DNA from: Saccharothrix obliqua
GTDB taxonomy: Bacteria > Actinomycetota > Actinomycetes > Mycobacteriales > Pseudonocardiaceae
DNA length: 64,000 nt
NCBI RefSeq assembly: GCF_019375475.1
Contig: NZ_JAHXGQ010000014.1
Span: 62,001 to 126,000 of the forward strand
Direction of reading: 5' to 3'
Of the stretch, positions 51,105 to 59,765 are shown piece by piece. The stretch's first letter is position 1; each line of letters opens with the position of its first letter. The notes under the pieces are model-generated. The model did not search any database, was not told the origin of the DNA, and saw nothing but the letters and a program-made list of their open reading frames with translations. The translations under genes were made by a program, and so were the position numbers.

Positions 51105-52295
51105 ATGCAACAAGATCTACAAAGCACCGAGTTCCTGTTCGCGGGTGCGTCGCAGCGGCACGCCGGCAACGCGCGGCTGCACGCCCGGGGCCCGGTGCAC
51201 CAGGTCACCCTGCCCTCCGGCGGGGAGGCTTGGCTGGTCACCGGCTACGAGGCCGCCCGCCGCGCGCTGGCCGACCCGAGGTTGCGGGGTCGGACCGGCG
51301 CGGTGGGCGACCGCCGCCGGCTGTCGGCCGAGACCGACCTGGGCATGAACACGCACATGCTGAACCTGGAACCGCCCGACCACACCCGGCTCCGCCGGCT
51401 CGTGTCGGCGCCGTTCACCCACCACCGGACGGCCGCGCTGCGCGGGGACGTGCAGCGCATCACCGACCGGCTGCTGGACGACCTGGCCGACCGGGACGAG
51501 GTCGACCTGGTCGAGGAGTTCGCGCTGCCGCTGCCGATCCGGGTGCTCACCCGGCTGCTCGGCGTGCCGGCGGAGGACACCGACGCGTTCCACCGCTGGA
51601 CGGCGCTGCTCACCGCCAGCGGCGTGCCGCTGGCCGAACTCGACGAGACCGCCCTGCGGATGCTCGCCTACGTGCGGGAACTGCTGGCGGAGAAGCGCCG
51701 CGCGCCCGGTGACGACCTGTTGTCGGAGTTGTGCGCGCTGCGTGACGGGCAGGACCGGCTCGAAGAGCACGAATTGACCTCCATGGTGTTCCTGCTGCTG
51801 ATCGCGGGGCACGAGACCACGGTGAACCTGATCGGCAACGGGCTGCTCGCGGTGCTGTCGGACCCGGAGCTGGCGGCTCGGGCGCGGGAGGGGGAGGACG
51901 CCGTCGCCACCGTGGTGGAGGAGGTGCTGCGGCACGAGAGCCCGGTCCAGGCGGCCATGCGGATCAGCACCGAGGAGGTCGACCTGGCCGGGGTGACGAT
52001 CCCGGCCGGTGCTGTGGTGATCGTCTCGCTGCTGGCCGCCAACCGCGACCCGGCCCGGTTCACCGGCGCCGACCGGTTCGACCCGGCCCGGCCCGACAAC
52101 CAGCACCTCGCCTTCGGGCACGGGATCCACCACTGCCTCGGCGCGCCGCTGGCGCGGCTGGAGGGCCGGATCGCGCTGCACTCCCTGCTGACCCGCTTCC
52201 CGCGGCTGCGCCTGGCCCGGCCGCAGGAGGAGCCGGTGTGGCGGCGGAGCCTGATCATGCACGGCCTCGCCGGGTTACCCGCGCGCACCCGCTGA
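51105..52295 (+). CDS. Cytochrome P450
   Basis: A 396-residue actinomycete-type P450 with the I-helix 'LIAGHETTVNL', the ExxR helix 'VEEVLRHESPVQ' and the heme loop 'LAFGHGIHHCLGAPLAR' (Cys344). It is close to the CYP105/107-like groups that hydroxylate or epoxidise secondary metabolites. It is the last gene of the long plus-strand operon, 10 bases after the ACT-domain gene, and is followed by a strong terminator. Ferredoxin and reductase partners are not encoded nearby. Confidence 0.9.
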   Translation: MQQDLQSTEFLFAGASQRHAGNARLHARGPVHQVTLPSGGEAWLVTGYEAARRALADPRLRGRTGAVGDRRRLSAETDLGMNTHMLNLEPPDHTRLRRLVSAPFTHHRTAALRGDVQRITDRLLDDLADRDEVDLVEEFALPLPIRVLTRLLGVPAEDTDAFHRWTALLTASGVPLAELDETALRMLAYVRELLAEKRRAPGDDLLSELCALRDGQDRLEEHELTSMVFLLLIAGHETTVNLIGNGLLAVLSDPELAARAREGEDAVATVVEEVLRHESPVQAAMRISTEEVDLAGVTIPAGAVVIVSLLAANRDPARFTGADRFDPARPDNQHLAFGHGIHHCLGAPLARLEGRIALHSLLTRFPRLRLARPQEEPVWRRSLIMHGLAGLPARTR

Positions 52296-52720
52296 CCGAC
52301 CCCGCCACCGTCCACGCCGGCCCACGGGCCCGGCGTGGATTCCGCGCGCGGGTCGGCGGACGGGTGCGGCACGCGGCGCGGTCCGCACAGCGCAACCTCG
52401 GAGTTGTCGCCCGGAATCGCCGCGTGTGAGGCTGTGCAAGTCGCTGGGGTGACTTTTCAGAGTGCATCCGAAGTTATCTGCGGCTGCCCGGCGGAGGGGC
52501 CCCTCCGCCGGGCAGCCGGACCCCGGCTGCGCCGCGGGGGCGGTGTGGTCGGGGACGGTCGGGGAAATGAGGAAAAATGTTCACGATGGGTGCTGGGTGG
52601 GTTGACTCCATTTCGTTGTCCGGACGTCAGTGCTGGTAGGAGGGTGCAGGCAGTGGTCGGGGTCACTGCTGTTCGAATGATTCACGTCTGCGCGTCCAGG
52701 TGGAACCGAAAGGGGTTCTG
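52296..52720. other. Intergenic region before AraC regulator
   Basis: The gap of about 425 bases contains a perfect 38-base palindrome (52481-52518) and, from about 52545, an AT-richer stretch that should hold the regulator's promoter. I see no gene. An open frame at 52335-52730 lacks a ribosome binding site and family resemblance. Confidence 0.5.
52481..52518. terminator. Perfect 19-bp inverted repeat, terminator
   Basis: The two 19-base arms (52481-52499 and 52500-52518) are exact reverse complements with no unpaired bases between them. It lies about 185 bases beyond the P450 stop and should end the 18-kb operon. A dimeric regulator site is the other possibility because it is a full palindrome. 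Confidence 0.7.
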
Positions 52721-53527
52721 GTGCTTCTAGCTATCCGCGATGCGATTTCTATGATGCATGAGCGATACCTCTACCCCATCACCATCAACGACATCTCGGC
52801 GGCTGTCTTCGTCAGTCCTTTCCACTTCTCGCGCACCTTCTCGAAATTCACCGGGGTGGCGCCGGGGAGGTACCTCACGGCGGTGCGGCTGTTCGAGGCC
52901 AAGCGCCTGCTGCTGACCACCGACCACACGGTGTCGAACATCGTGTGCAGCGTGGGGTACAGCAGCGTCGGCACCTTCACCAGCCGCTTCAGCCGGTCGG
53001 TCGGCATGACGCCGACCCAGTACCGCGACCCGCTGGTCGGCGACCTGCTCGTGTCGTGCGCGCCGCACTTCCAGCACCTCGCGCCGCTGGACGTGCTGCT
53101 GGCCGAGAGCGAGAGCTGGGCGGCCGAGCGGCAGGGCGGGGGAACGGTGTCGGGACGCCTGGAGCTGCCCGCGTCGGCCGGTGGCGGGCACGCCGTGGTC
53201 GGCCTGTTCGACGAGCTGATCCCGCAGCGCGGGCCGGTCGCGTTCACGGCCGTGCCGATCGGACCGGGCACGTCCGAGGTCGTGCTGGACAACGTGCCGC
53301 CCGGCCGCTGGTACGTGCTCGCCGCCGCCGAGCACGTCGACGGGCGCACCGGCGAGAAGAAGTTCGCGGTGGGCCACCGGCGCACCCCGATCAAGGTGGT
53401 CGACGGGGGTTCGGCCGCGTTCTCGGTCCCGCTGCGCGCGAGCCGGCCGACCGATCCGCCCATCGCGGTCACCCTGGCCCGCCAGTCGGACCTGGGTGCC
53501 CGGCGGACCCTGTGCACGGTGGCCTGA
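52721..53527 (+). CDS. AraC/XylS-type transcriptional regulator
   Basis: A 268-residue regulator with the two helix-turn-helix motifs at its N-terminus (about residues 20-105): 'INDISAAVFVSPFHFSRTFS', and 'VSNIVCSVGYSSVGTFTSRF'. The C-terminal ~150 residues form an unassigned domain that ends in beta-rich sequence, so the usual AraC order is reversed. GTG 52721 is preferred because GAAAGGGG lies 6 bases upstream; GTG 52700 is longer but has no such site. It is the only clear regulator in the cluster. C-1027 and related clusters also encode AraC-type regulators. Confidence 0.85.
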   Translation: MLLAIRDAISMMHERYLYPITINDISAAVFVSPFHFSRTFSKFTGVAPGRYLTAVRLFEAKRLLLTTDHTVSNIVCSVGYSSVGTFTSRFSRSVGMTPTQYRDPLVGDLLVSCAPHFQHLAPLDVLLAESESWAAERQGGGTVSGRLELPASAGGGHAVVGLFDELIPQRGPVAFTAVPIGPGTSEVVLDNVPPGRWYVLAAAEHVDGRTGEKKFAVGHRRTPIKVVDGGSAAFSVPLRASRPTDPPIAVTLARQSDLGARRTLCTVA

Positions 53528-53538
53528 CCGGTTGGTAG

Positions 53539-53576
53539 CGCGGTGGGTCGCCCGGGGGTGCGGGCGACCCACCGCG
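53539..53576. terminator. Bidirectional hairpin terminator
   Basis: A perfect 16-bp stem (53539-53554 with 53561-53576) and 6-base loop lie between the regulator gene and the convergent PCP gene. Confidence 0.8.
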
Positions 53577-53582
53577 TCGCGT

Positions 53583-53852
53583 TCAGCGGTCGGCGAGCGA
53601 CTCACGGGACAGCCGGGCGACGTGCTCGATGAACTGGTCCAGGCGCGGGTCCTCGAACAGCTCGCCGATGTCGACGACCACCCCCAGTTCCTCCTCGATC
53701 CGGTTCACGATCAGCACCGCGGTGATCGACTGGCCGTTCAGCTCGATGAACGTCGCGTCCTCGTACCCGCTGGGCACGTCCAGGACGTCGCGCCAGATCT
53801 CCTCGACCACCGCTACGACGGTCGTCCGGTCCGCCCGGCTCTGGTCGGTCAT
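53583..53852 (-). CDS. Free-standing peptidyl/acyl carrier protein
   Basis: An 89-residue carrier with Ser42 in 'FIELNGQSITAVLIVNRI'; the 'NGQS' form is a variant of LGGxS. It is transcribed alone, divergently from the halogenase gene. In C-1027 and kedarcidin biosynthesis a free carrier (SgcC2, KedY2) holds the beta-tyrosyl group while the halogenase acts, so this is the likely counterpart. The ATG at 53852 has GAGGGGAAG upstream. Confidence 0.85.
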   Translation of the reverse strand: MTDQSRADRTTVVAVVEEIWRDVLDVPSGYEDATFIELNGQSITAVLIVNRIEEELGVVVDIGELFEDPRLDQFIEHVARLSRESLADR

Positions 53853-54107
53853 GCGTCGTCTTCCCCTCGGGTCGTGCGGTCGGTGGACCGTCCGGTGTGG
53901 ACACTCGCGGCGCACCGGCCGCCGTGACGAGGATCGCGCCCGGACGCGCCCCGGCGCGTCTCTCCGAATGCGGCGAACGGGTGGCCGGGAGCAGCAGCGC
54001 AGGAGTAGCAGCGCCGGAACGCGGTGCCGGACAATGGAATCCGGAAGATCAGCGCGAGCGCGACCGCGTGTCGCCCGCGCGTTCCCCGGTGCACCAGAGG
54101 AGATGCC
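53853..54107. promoter_or_regulatory. Divergent promoter region, PCP vs halogenase
   Basis: A 255-base gap between divergent genes that are likely used in the same step. It should carry both promoters. I see no strong -10/-35 pair or iterons. Confidence 0.3.
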
Positions 54108-55583
54108 GTGAAGGACGAAGACCGGTACGACGTCGTCGTCGCGGGTGGTGGGCCCGGTGGCTCCACCGCGGCGGCGCTGATCCGGCAGCGCGGGCACCGC
54201 GTGCTGCTGCTGGAGAAGGAGCGCTTCCCGCGCTACCAGATCGGCGAGTCCCTGCTGCCCGCGACCGTGCACGGCATCGCGCACCTGCTGGGCGTCCAGG
54301 ACGAGCTGAAGCGGGCCGGTTTCACGCACAAGCTCGGCGGCACCTTCAAGTGGGGCGTCAACCCCGAGCCGTGGACGTTCGAGTTCGCGGTGTCCCGGAA
54401 GATGGCGGGTCCGACGTCGTACGCCTACCAGGTCGAGCGGATGGAGTTCGACCGCATCCTGCTGGACAACGCGCGCAGGCTCGGCGTCGACGTGCGCGAG
54501 AACAGCCCCGTCACCGAGGTCCTGCGCAGCGACGACCGGGTCGTGGGCGTGCGGTACCGGGACGCCGACGGCGTCGTCCACGAGGTGGGCGCGAAGTACG
54601 TGGTGGACGCCACCGGCAACACCAGCAGGCTCTACGGCGCGACCGGGACGAAGCGCGAATACTCGCCGTTCTTCCGCAACCTGGCCCTGTTCGGGTACTT
54701 CGAGGGCGGTCGACGCCTCGACCCGCCGCTGTCGGGCAACATCCTCAGCGTCGCGTTCGAGCACGGCTGGTTCTGGTACATCCCGTTGCGCCCCAACCTG
54801 ACCAGCGTGGGTGCCGTGGTCAGCCGCGAGTCGGCGGGCCTGGTGCAGGGCGACCCCGAGCGGGCGATGCGCGAGTTCATCGAGGCGTGCCCGCTGATCT
54901 CGGAGATGCTGACCGACGCGACCCGCGTCACCGAGGGGCCGTACGGGCAGCTGCGCGTGCGCAAGGACTGGTCGTACCTCAACACCCGCTTCTGGTCGCC
55001 GGGCATGGCCCTCGTCGGCGACGCCGCGTGCTTCGTCGACCCGGTGTTCTCCTCCGGCGTCCACCTGGCCACCTACGGCGCGCTGCTCGCCGCGCGGTCG
55101 ATCAACTCGTGCCTGGCGGGCACGGTGGACGAGGAGAAGGCGTTCGGCGAGTTCGAGCGCCGGTACCGCAAGGAGTACGGGCTCTTCCACGAGTTCCTGG
55201 TCGGCTTCTACGACATGGAGCAGTCCGAGGACTCCTACTTCTGGCAGGCCCGGCGGCTGTCGAACCGCGACCAGACCGAGGTGGAGGCGTTCGTCGAGCT
55301 GGTCGGCGGCGTCGCCTCGGACGACATCGCCGACGGCGCCATGCTCAAGGCGCGGCTCACCTCGGGCGCGCGCAACATCAGCCGGATGCTGGACGACAGC
55401 ACGGACGACCGGGTGATCGGCGCGAGCGCGGGTCAGCTCCTCGAACAGGGCACCGCGCTCCAGGCCCGCGCGCTGGTCGGCGCGAAGTCCCGCGAGGGGC
55501 GTGCCGTCGAGCCGGACGGGCTCGCGGCCTCGGAGGACGGCCTGAGCTGGGTACCGCAGGGCGGGACCGGCGAGGGGCGATGA
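54108..55583 (+). CDS. FAD-dependent halogenase (SgcC3-like)
   Basis: A 491-residue flavin-dependent halogenase/monooxygenase. 'VVVAGGGPGGSTAAA' (residues 9-23) binds FAD, followed by 'FPRYQIGESLLPAT', 'VVDATGNTS' and 'ALVGDAACFVDPVFSSGVH'. The size and order match SgcC3 and KedY3, which chlorinate carrier-bound beta-tyrosine or aza-beta-tyrosine, rather than the free-tryptophan halogenases. It is divergent from a free PCP gene, the expected partner. GTG 54108 is used because AGAGGAG lies upstream. It overlaps the next gene by 4 bases. Confidence 0.85.
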   Translation: MKDEDRYDVVVAGGGPGGSTAAALIRQRGHRVLLLEKERFPRYQIGESLLPATVHGIAHLLGVQDELKRAGFTHKLGGTFKWGVNPEPWTFEFAVSRKMAGPTSYAYQVERMEFDRILLDNARRLGVDVRENSPVTEVLRSDDRVVGVRYRDADGVVHEVGAKYVVDATGNTSRLYGATGTKREYSPFFRNLALFGYFEGGRRLDPPLSGNILSVAFEHGWFWYIPLRPNLTSVGAVVSRESAGLVQGDPERAMREFIEACPLISEMLTDATRVTEGPYGQLRVRKDWSYLNTRFWSPGMALVGDAACFVDPVFSSGVHLATYGALLAARSINSCLAGTVDEEKAFGEFERRYRKEYGLFHEFLVGFYDMEQSEDSYFWQARRLSNRDQTEVEAFVELVGGVASDDIADGAMLKARLTSGARNISRMLDDSTDDRVIGASAGQLLEQGTALQARALVGAKSREGRAVEPDGLAASEDGLSWVPQGGTGEGR

Positions 55584-56569
55584 CCCGGATCCGGGTCGGC
55601 GTGCTCGGGTGCGCCGACATCGCGGCGCGGCGCACCGTGCCCGCGATGCGGCGCACACCGGGGCTGGAGGTGGTGGCGGTCGCGAGCCGGGACCCGGCCA
55701 GGGCCGAGCGGTTCGGCGCGCGCTTCGGCCTCCGGCCCGTGCCGGGGTACGAGCGGCTGCTCGCGGACGACGGCGTCGACGCCGTCTACGTGCCCCTGCC
55801 CGCCGTGCTGCACGCGGAGTGGGTCGAACGCGCGCTGCGCGCCGGGAAGCACGTGTTCGCCGAGAAGCCGCTGACCGACCGGTACGACCGGACCGCCGCG
55901 CTGGTCGACCTGGCCCGCGAGCGCGGGCTCGTGCTGATGGAGAACACCATGTTCCTCCACCACTCCCAGCACGAGGAGGTGCGGCGGCGGCTCGCCGACG
56001 GCCTGCTCGGCGAGTTGCGCGGCCTGTCGGCGGTGTTCACGATCCCGCCGAAACCCGCGGGCGACATGCGGTACCTGCCCGACGTGGGCGGCGGCGCGCT
56101 GCTGGACGTCGGCGTGTACCCGGTGCGGACCGCGCTGCACTTCCTCGGCCCGGACTGCGACGTGGTCGGCGCGGTGCTGCGGGACTCGCCGCGTGGCGCG
56201 ACCCTGTCCGGCCACGTGCTGCTGGCGGCTCCCGGCGGTGTGGCCGCCGAGCTGTCGTTCGGCATGGAGCACCCCTACCGGTCCCGCTACGAGCTGACCG
56301 GCAGCCTCGGCCGGCTCCGGCTGGACCGGGCGTACACCCCGCCCGCCGACCACCGCCCCGTGCTGGAGCTGGACCCGGGCGACCGGGTGGTCCTCGCGCC
56401 GGACGACCAGTTCGCCGGCAGCACCGCCGCCTTCGCCCGCGCGGTGGTGGCGGGCAGCGCGCCCGCCGGGCACCTGGAGGGCGTGCTGCGGCAGGCGGCG
56501 CTGGTCGACCGGATCAACGCCGCCGCCCGGCGGGTGGTCATCGAACCCGATCCCGGAAGGACGTGGTGA
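55580..56569 (+). CDS. Gfo/Idh/MocA oxidoreductase (probable NDP-hexose 3-ketoreductase)
   Basis: A 329-residue Gfo/Idh/MocA protein with the N-terminal NAD(P) fold ('VGVLGCADIA') and the 'FAEKPLT' lysine motif, plus 'GGALLDVGVYPV' in the C-terminal domain. In deoxysugar pathways members of this family (KijD10-type) reduce the 3-keto group after 2-deoxygenation. Together with the epimerase, C-methyltransferase and 4-ketoreductase it points to a mycarose-like sugar. ATG 55580 overlaps the halogenase stop. Confidence 0.85.
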   Translation: MTRIRVGVLGCADIAARRTVPAMRRTPGLEVVAVASRDPARAERFGARFGLRPVPGYERLLADDGVDAVYVPLPAVLHAEWVERALRAGKHVFAEKPLTDRYDRTAALVDLARERGLVLMENTMFLHHSQHEEVRRRLADGLLGELRGLSAVFTIPPKPAGDMRYLPDVGGGALLDVGVYPVRTALHFLGPDCDVVGAVLRDSPRGATLSGHVLLAAPGGVAAELSFGMEHPYRSRYELTGSLGRLRLDRAYTPPADHRPVLELDPGDRVVLAPDDQFAGSTAAFARAVVAGSAPAGHLEGVLRQAALVDRINAAARRVVIEPDPGRTW

Positions 56570-56576
56570 GCCGATC

Positions 56577-57173
56577 GTGCGAATCACCGAGATGGCGGTC
56601 CCGGGTTGCTTCCGCCTCACGCCCGAGGTGTACCGCGACCAGCGGGGCCTGTTCTACGAGGCGTTCCGCCACGAACCGCTCGCGGAGGCGATCGGGCACC
56701 CGTTCACCGTCCGGCAGGCCAACTGCTCGGTGTCCCGCTACAACACCCTCCGCGGCATCCACGGCACCGTGTTGCCGCCCGGCCAGGAGAAGCTGGTGAC
56801 CTGCGTGGACGGCGCCGTGCTGGACGTGGCGGTGGACATCCGCGTCGGCTCGCCGACGTTCGGCATGTTCGACGCGACGCGGCTGGAGGAGGGTTCCGGC
56901 GTGTCGGTGTACCTGGCCGACGGCATCGGGCACGCGTTCCTGGTGCTGACGCCGACCGCGCGAGTGCACTACCTGGTGTCGACCGAGTACGTGCCCGGCA
57001 CGATGATCGACCTCGACGCCCTGGACCCGGACCTCGGCCTGCCCTGGGACACGCGGGAACCACCGATCAGGTCCGAGAAGGACACCACCGCGCCCACGCT
57101 CGCCGAAGCCGCGTCGGCCGGTCTGCTGCCGACCTACCAGGAGTGCCTGGACTTCGCGGCGGGTCTGGGCTGA
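56577..57173 (+). CDS. dTDP-4-keto-6-deoxyhexose 5-epimerase (RmlC-like)
   Basis: The 198-residue cupin is an RmlC/EryBVII-type epimerase: 'YRDQRGLFYEAF' near the start, the catalytic His62 in 'LRGIHGT', and 'YLADGIGHAFLVL'. It should epimerise at C-5 (and/or C-3) of the 4-keto sugar to give the L-series. It starts with GTG at 56577, 7 bases after the previous gene, with only a distant GGAAGG. Its final codons are the first copy of a tandem repeat that continues to about 57420. Confidence 0.9.
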   Translation: MRITEMAVPGCFRLTPEVYRDQRGLFYEAFRHEPLAEAIGHPFTVRQANCSVSRYNTLRGIHGTVLPPGQEKLVTCVDGAVLDVAVDIRVGSPTFGMFDATRLEEGSGVSVYLADGIGHAFLVLTPTARVHYLVSTEYVPGTMIDLDALDPDLGLPWDTREPPIRSEKDTTAPTLAEAASAGLLPTYQECLDFAAGLG

Positions 57174-57420
57174 GTGCGGGGTGTGCTTGGACTTCGCGGG
57201 TGGGTCTGGTCTGAGTGCGGGGTGTGTCTGGACGTCGCGGTGGGTTCGCGCTGAGCGCGGGGTGTGTCTGGACTTCGCGGGTGGGACTGGGCTGAGTGCG
57301 GGGTGGCCTGGACTTCGCGGCGGGATTGGCCTGAGTGCGGGGTGGCCTGGACTTCGCGGCGGGATTGGCCTGAGTGCCGGGCGTGCCTGGACGTCGCGGT
57401 GGGTTCGCGCTGAGCGCCGG
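57144..57420 (+). repeat. About seven ~40-bp tandem repeats from epimerase 3' end
   Basis: A unit of about 40 bp built around CTGGACTTCGCGG ... CTGAGTGCGGGGTG is repeated about seven times, at roughly 57144, 57184, 57225, 57265, 57305, 57344 and 57384. The first copy is the coding end and stop codon of the epimerase gene; the rest lie beyond the stop. Some copies carry GACGTCGC instead of GACTTCGC, so they have begun to drift. I find no plausible gene in the array. Confidence 0.85.
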
Positions 57421-57435
57421 AGGTGGTGCGGCCGG

Positions 57436-57870
57436 CTAGTCGGCCGTGAGCGGCCGGGGGAGGTCGGTTCCGAGACCGTCCGGTGAGTCGATCTCCCACC
57501 CGGTCGTCGTGCTGCCGCGCACGTGCTCGTCCCACACCGCGCCGAGCCAGTCGGCGACGGTGTCGACGAGCACGTCCTGGCCGGCGGACCGCGGCAGGAA
57601 CGGCACGTCGGGCTCCCAGCCCTCCGCGCCGTGCACCACGCCGAACAGGTGGCGGTGGGCGTCGATGGGCTTGTTCAGCGCGAAGAAGTCGGGACCGTCG
57701 AACCGGGCCCAGACGTTGAAGGAGCCCTCCCCGTCCTGGTCGGTGAACACGTCGAGCACCACACCCCGCACGTCGTCGGTGACGGCGTCCGCGATGAACC
57801 GCAGCCGAGCGCCCACCTCCGCGGAGTGCGCGTCGAGAACCTGCCGGAGCCGCGAGCGGTAGTCGTCCAC
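57436..57870 (-). CDS. Conserved hypothetical protein
   Basis: A 144-residue soluble protein with a helical N-terminus ('YRSRLRQVLDAHSAEVGARL') and a conserved-looking centre ('DGEGSFNVWARFDGPDFFALN', 'HRHLFGVVHGAEGWEP'). It resembles a small family of actinomycete proteins of unknown function. I cannot assign a role. It starts with GTG at 57870 and lies just outside the tandem repeats, probably beyond the right edge of the cluster. Confidence 0.6.
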   Translation of the reverse strand: MDDYRSRLRQVLDAHSAEVGARLRFIADAVTDDVRGVVLDVFTDQDGEGSFNVWARFDGPDFFALNKPIDAHRHLFGVVHGAEGWEPDVPFLPRSAGQDVLVDTVADWLGAVWDEHVRGSTTTGWEIDSPDGLGTDLPRPLTAD

Positions 57871-57995
57871 GGCACCAGCTTAAGGCCGCGCGTCCGATGT
57901 GGACGGCGTGGTGGCGGCCCGGTGAAGAGTTCCCCTTCGGGCAGCCGGAATTCTGCCACACTCTCGGTCATCGCCCGGCTACCGAGAGGATGGCT

Positions 57996-59210
57996 ATGGG
58001 GAATTTGCGCAGGACAACGGCGTTGCTGGCGGCGGTCGCGGCAGTGCAGATCGGCGTCACGCCGGTGTCCGGGGCCGCTCCGCCGGCGGACACCAGGTTC
58101 ACCCGGCTCGACACCGACGCGGCGGGGAATCCGGAGTCGGCCAGGGAGAGGATGTTCATCGACCTGTCCGGCAACGGCCGGTACGCGTTGTTCGCGGTGC
58201 GCACCAACAGCAACATGGTGCCCGAGCAGTACCGCACGAACCGCGAACTGGGGTACTTCCTGGTGCGCAAGGACGTGCGGGCCAGTGGCACCACCCTGGT
58301 GAGCCGGAAGGAGGACGGCAGCCCCCTGCGTGCCGACTGGCGGCACTCCGCGATCGGTTGGGACGGCACGACGTTCGCCTACTCCACCGGCGAGAGCGGC
58401 CTGGACCCGGCGGAGCGCGGCGCGTTGTTCCACCACGACCTGCGATCCGGTGTGCGGCGCATCGCGACCATGCCGGACCGGTGGTTCTACGAGACGGTCG
58501 ACCTGTCGGCGGACGGCCGGTGGCTGACCTGGGCGGGTCTGGGCGAACGGGGGCACGACAACCTGATCCACCGCCACGACCTCGTCGGCAACCGGACCAC
58601 CACGCTGCTCGCGTGCGACATCGACCCCGCGAGCTGCCGGCGGACGGGCGGAGCGGTCGTGTCCGACGACGGCGGCAAGCTGGTGTTCCACTACCAGGCC
58701 GACGACAGCGAGGCGTCGCGGCCGACGCTGCTGGACGCCACCACGGGCGAACTGCGCACCCTGCCGGCCGGTGGCTCCTACCGGATCAGCGGTGACGGCG
58801 CCTGGCTCTTCTACGTGACCCGGGCGGACAACTACCGCTTCCAGCTCCACCGGGTCTCCACCGCGCCCGGCAGCACCCCCGTGACGTTGCGGACGTGGGC
58901 GGAGGACAGCCAGACCTGGACCGCGAGGGTGGTGTCCGCCAACCGCTCCGGCAGCGTGATCGGCCACGACCGGCTCGGCCGTGCCCAGGACGCGTTCGCC
59001 GACTCCCACGCCTTCGTGCTCGACCAGTCGACCGGCGCCGAGATCACCCTGCCCGAGCCGCGACCGGGCACCGCGTTCGTCACCTCGCCCACCGTCAGCG
59101 GCGATTCCCGGCTGGTGGTGGTGGAGGAGCGCTGCCCGTGGCAGACCCACTGCGGTCCGACCGGTGTCTACGCGATCTCCCTCGACGGCCTGCTGCCCGG
59201 ACGGGGCTGA
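57996..59210 (+). CDS. Secreted beta-propeller (PD40/TolB-like) protein
   Basis: A 404-residue protein with a signal peptide (Arg-Arg, hydrophobic core, cleavage near Ala26-Ala-Pro) followed by repeated blades marked by 'DLSGNGRYALF', 'DLSADGRWLTW', 'VSDDGGKLVFHY' and 'ISGDGAWLFYV'. Such PD40/WD40-like proteins are exported and probably bind proteins or polysaccharides. The second ATG (57996) is preferred because GAGAGG is 6 bases upstream. It is not obviously linked to the biosynthetic cluster. Confidence 0.75.
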   Translation: MGNLRRTTALLAAVAAVQIGVTPVSGAAPPADTRFTRLDTDAAGNPESARERMFIDLSGNGRYALFAVRTNSNMVPEQYRTNRELGYFLVRKDVRASGTTLVSRKEDGSPLRADWRHSAIGWDGTTFAYSTGESGLDPAERGALFHHDLRSGVRRIATMPDRWFYETVDLSADGRWLTWAGLGERGHDNLIHRHDLVGNRTTTLLACDIDPASCRRTGGAVVSDDGGKLVFHYQADDSEASRPTLLDATTGELRTLPAGGSYRISGDGAWLFYVTRADNYRFQLHRVSTAPGSTPVTLRTWAEDSQTWTARVVSANRSGSVIGHDRLGRAQDAFADSHAFVLDQSTGAEITLPEPRPGTAFVTSPTVSGDSRLVVVEERCPWQTHCGPTGVYAISLDGLLPGRG

Positions 59211-59226
59211 CCCGGTCCACCGAGGA

Positions 59227-59272
59227 CGGTCCGAAAGGGATGGCCCCGCGCGGTGACGTCCCTTTCGGACCG
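59227..59272. terminator. Bidirectional hairpin terminator
   Basis: A perfect 14-bp inverted repeat (59227-59240 with 59259-59272) lies between two converging genes. Confidence 0.75.
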
Positions 59273-59278
59273 CGCGGT

Positions 59279-59737
59279 TCAGCGCTTCCCGAGCTGGTAG
59301 GTCATGTCGGGTTCGTTCTCCTCGTTGCGCGTGCCGTCGTCGTGGTCGACCGCGACGAAACCGTGGTGCTCGTAGAACGCGCGCGCGGCGGTGTTGCGCT
59401 GGAAGACCCGCAGCCGCAACGCGTTCGGCGCGGCGTCGACCGCGATCCGGAGCAGTCGGCTGCCGATGCCCCGGCGGCACGCGTCCGGGTGGAGGTACAG
59501 GTGGTCGAGTTCGGAGCCGTCGAGCGCGCTGAACCCGACCACCTCCGCACCGTCGACGGCCACCCACACCGTGCTGTGCGCCAGGACGACGTCCCTGATC
59601 CAGGCCGCGGTCGCCGCGTCGGAGTGCAGGCGGGGCAGGTAGGGCATCGCGGCGGCGCGGGAGGCGAGGAACACCGCCGTCACGGCTTCCGCGTCCGCCC
59701 GGGTGGCGCGGCGGATCGAGATCCGCGTTGTCGTCAC
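59279..59737 (-). CDS. GNAT family N-acetyltransferase
   Basis: A 152-residue GNAT enzyme: the acetyl-CoA pyrophosphate loop is 'ACRRGIGSRLL' and the C-terminal part is 'RVFQRNTAARAFYEHHGFVAV'. The acceptor is unknown. Start GTG 59737 has GGTGG upstream; earlier in-frame starts are possible. It is convergent with the propeller-protein gene. Confidence 0.85.
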   Translation of the reverse strand: MTTTRISIRRATRADAEAVTAVFLASRAAAMPYLPRLHSDAATAAWIRDVVLAHSTVWVAVDGAEVVGFSALDGSELDHLYLHPDACRRGIGSRLLRIAVDAAPNALRLRVFQRNTAARAFYEHHGFVAVDHDDGTRNEENEPDMTYQLGKR

Positions 59738-59765
59738 GGGGTCCACCGGGCCGAGGGTAGTCGGT

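Noticed and set aside
52335..52730. Open frame of about 130 codons before the AraC regulator
   Set aside because: It spans a perfect terminator palindrome, has no ribosome binding site and reads through the regulator's start region in another frame.
57181..57486. 101-codon open frame over the tandem repeats
   Set aside because: Its sequence is only the translated 40-bp repeat with no ribosome binding site and no family resemblance.
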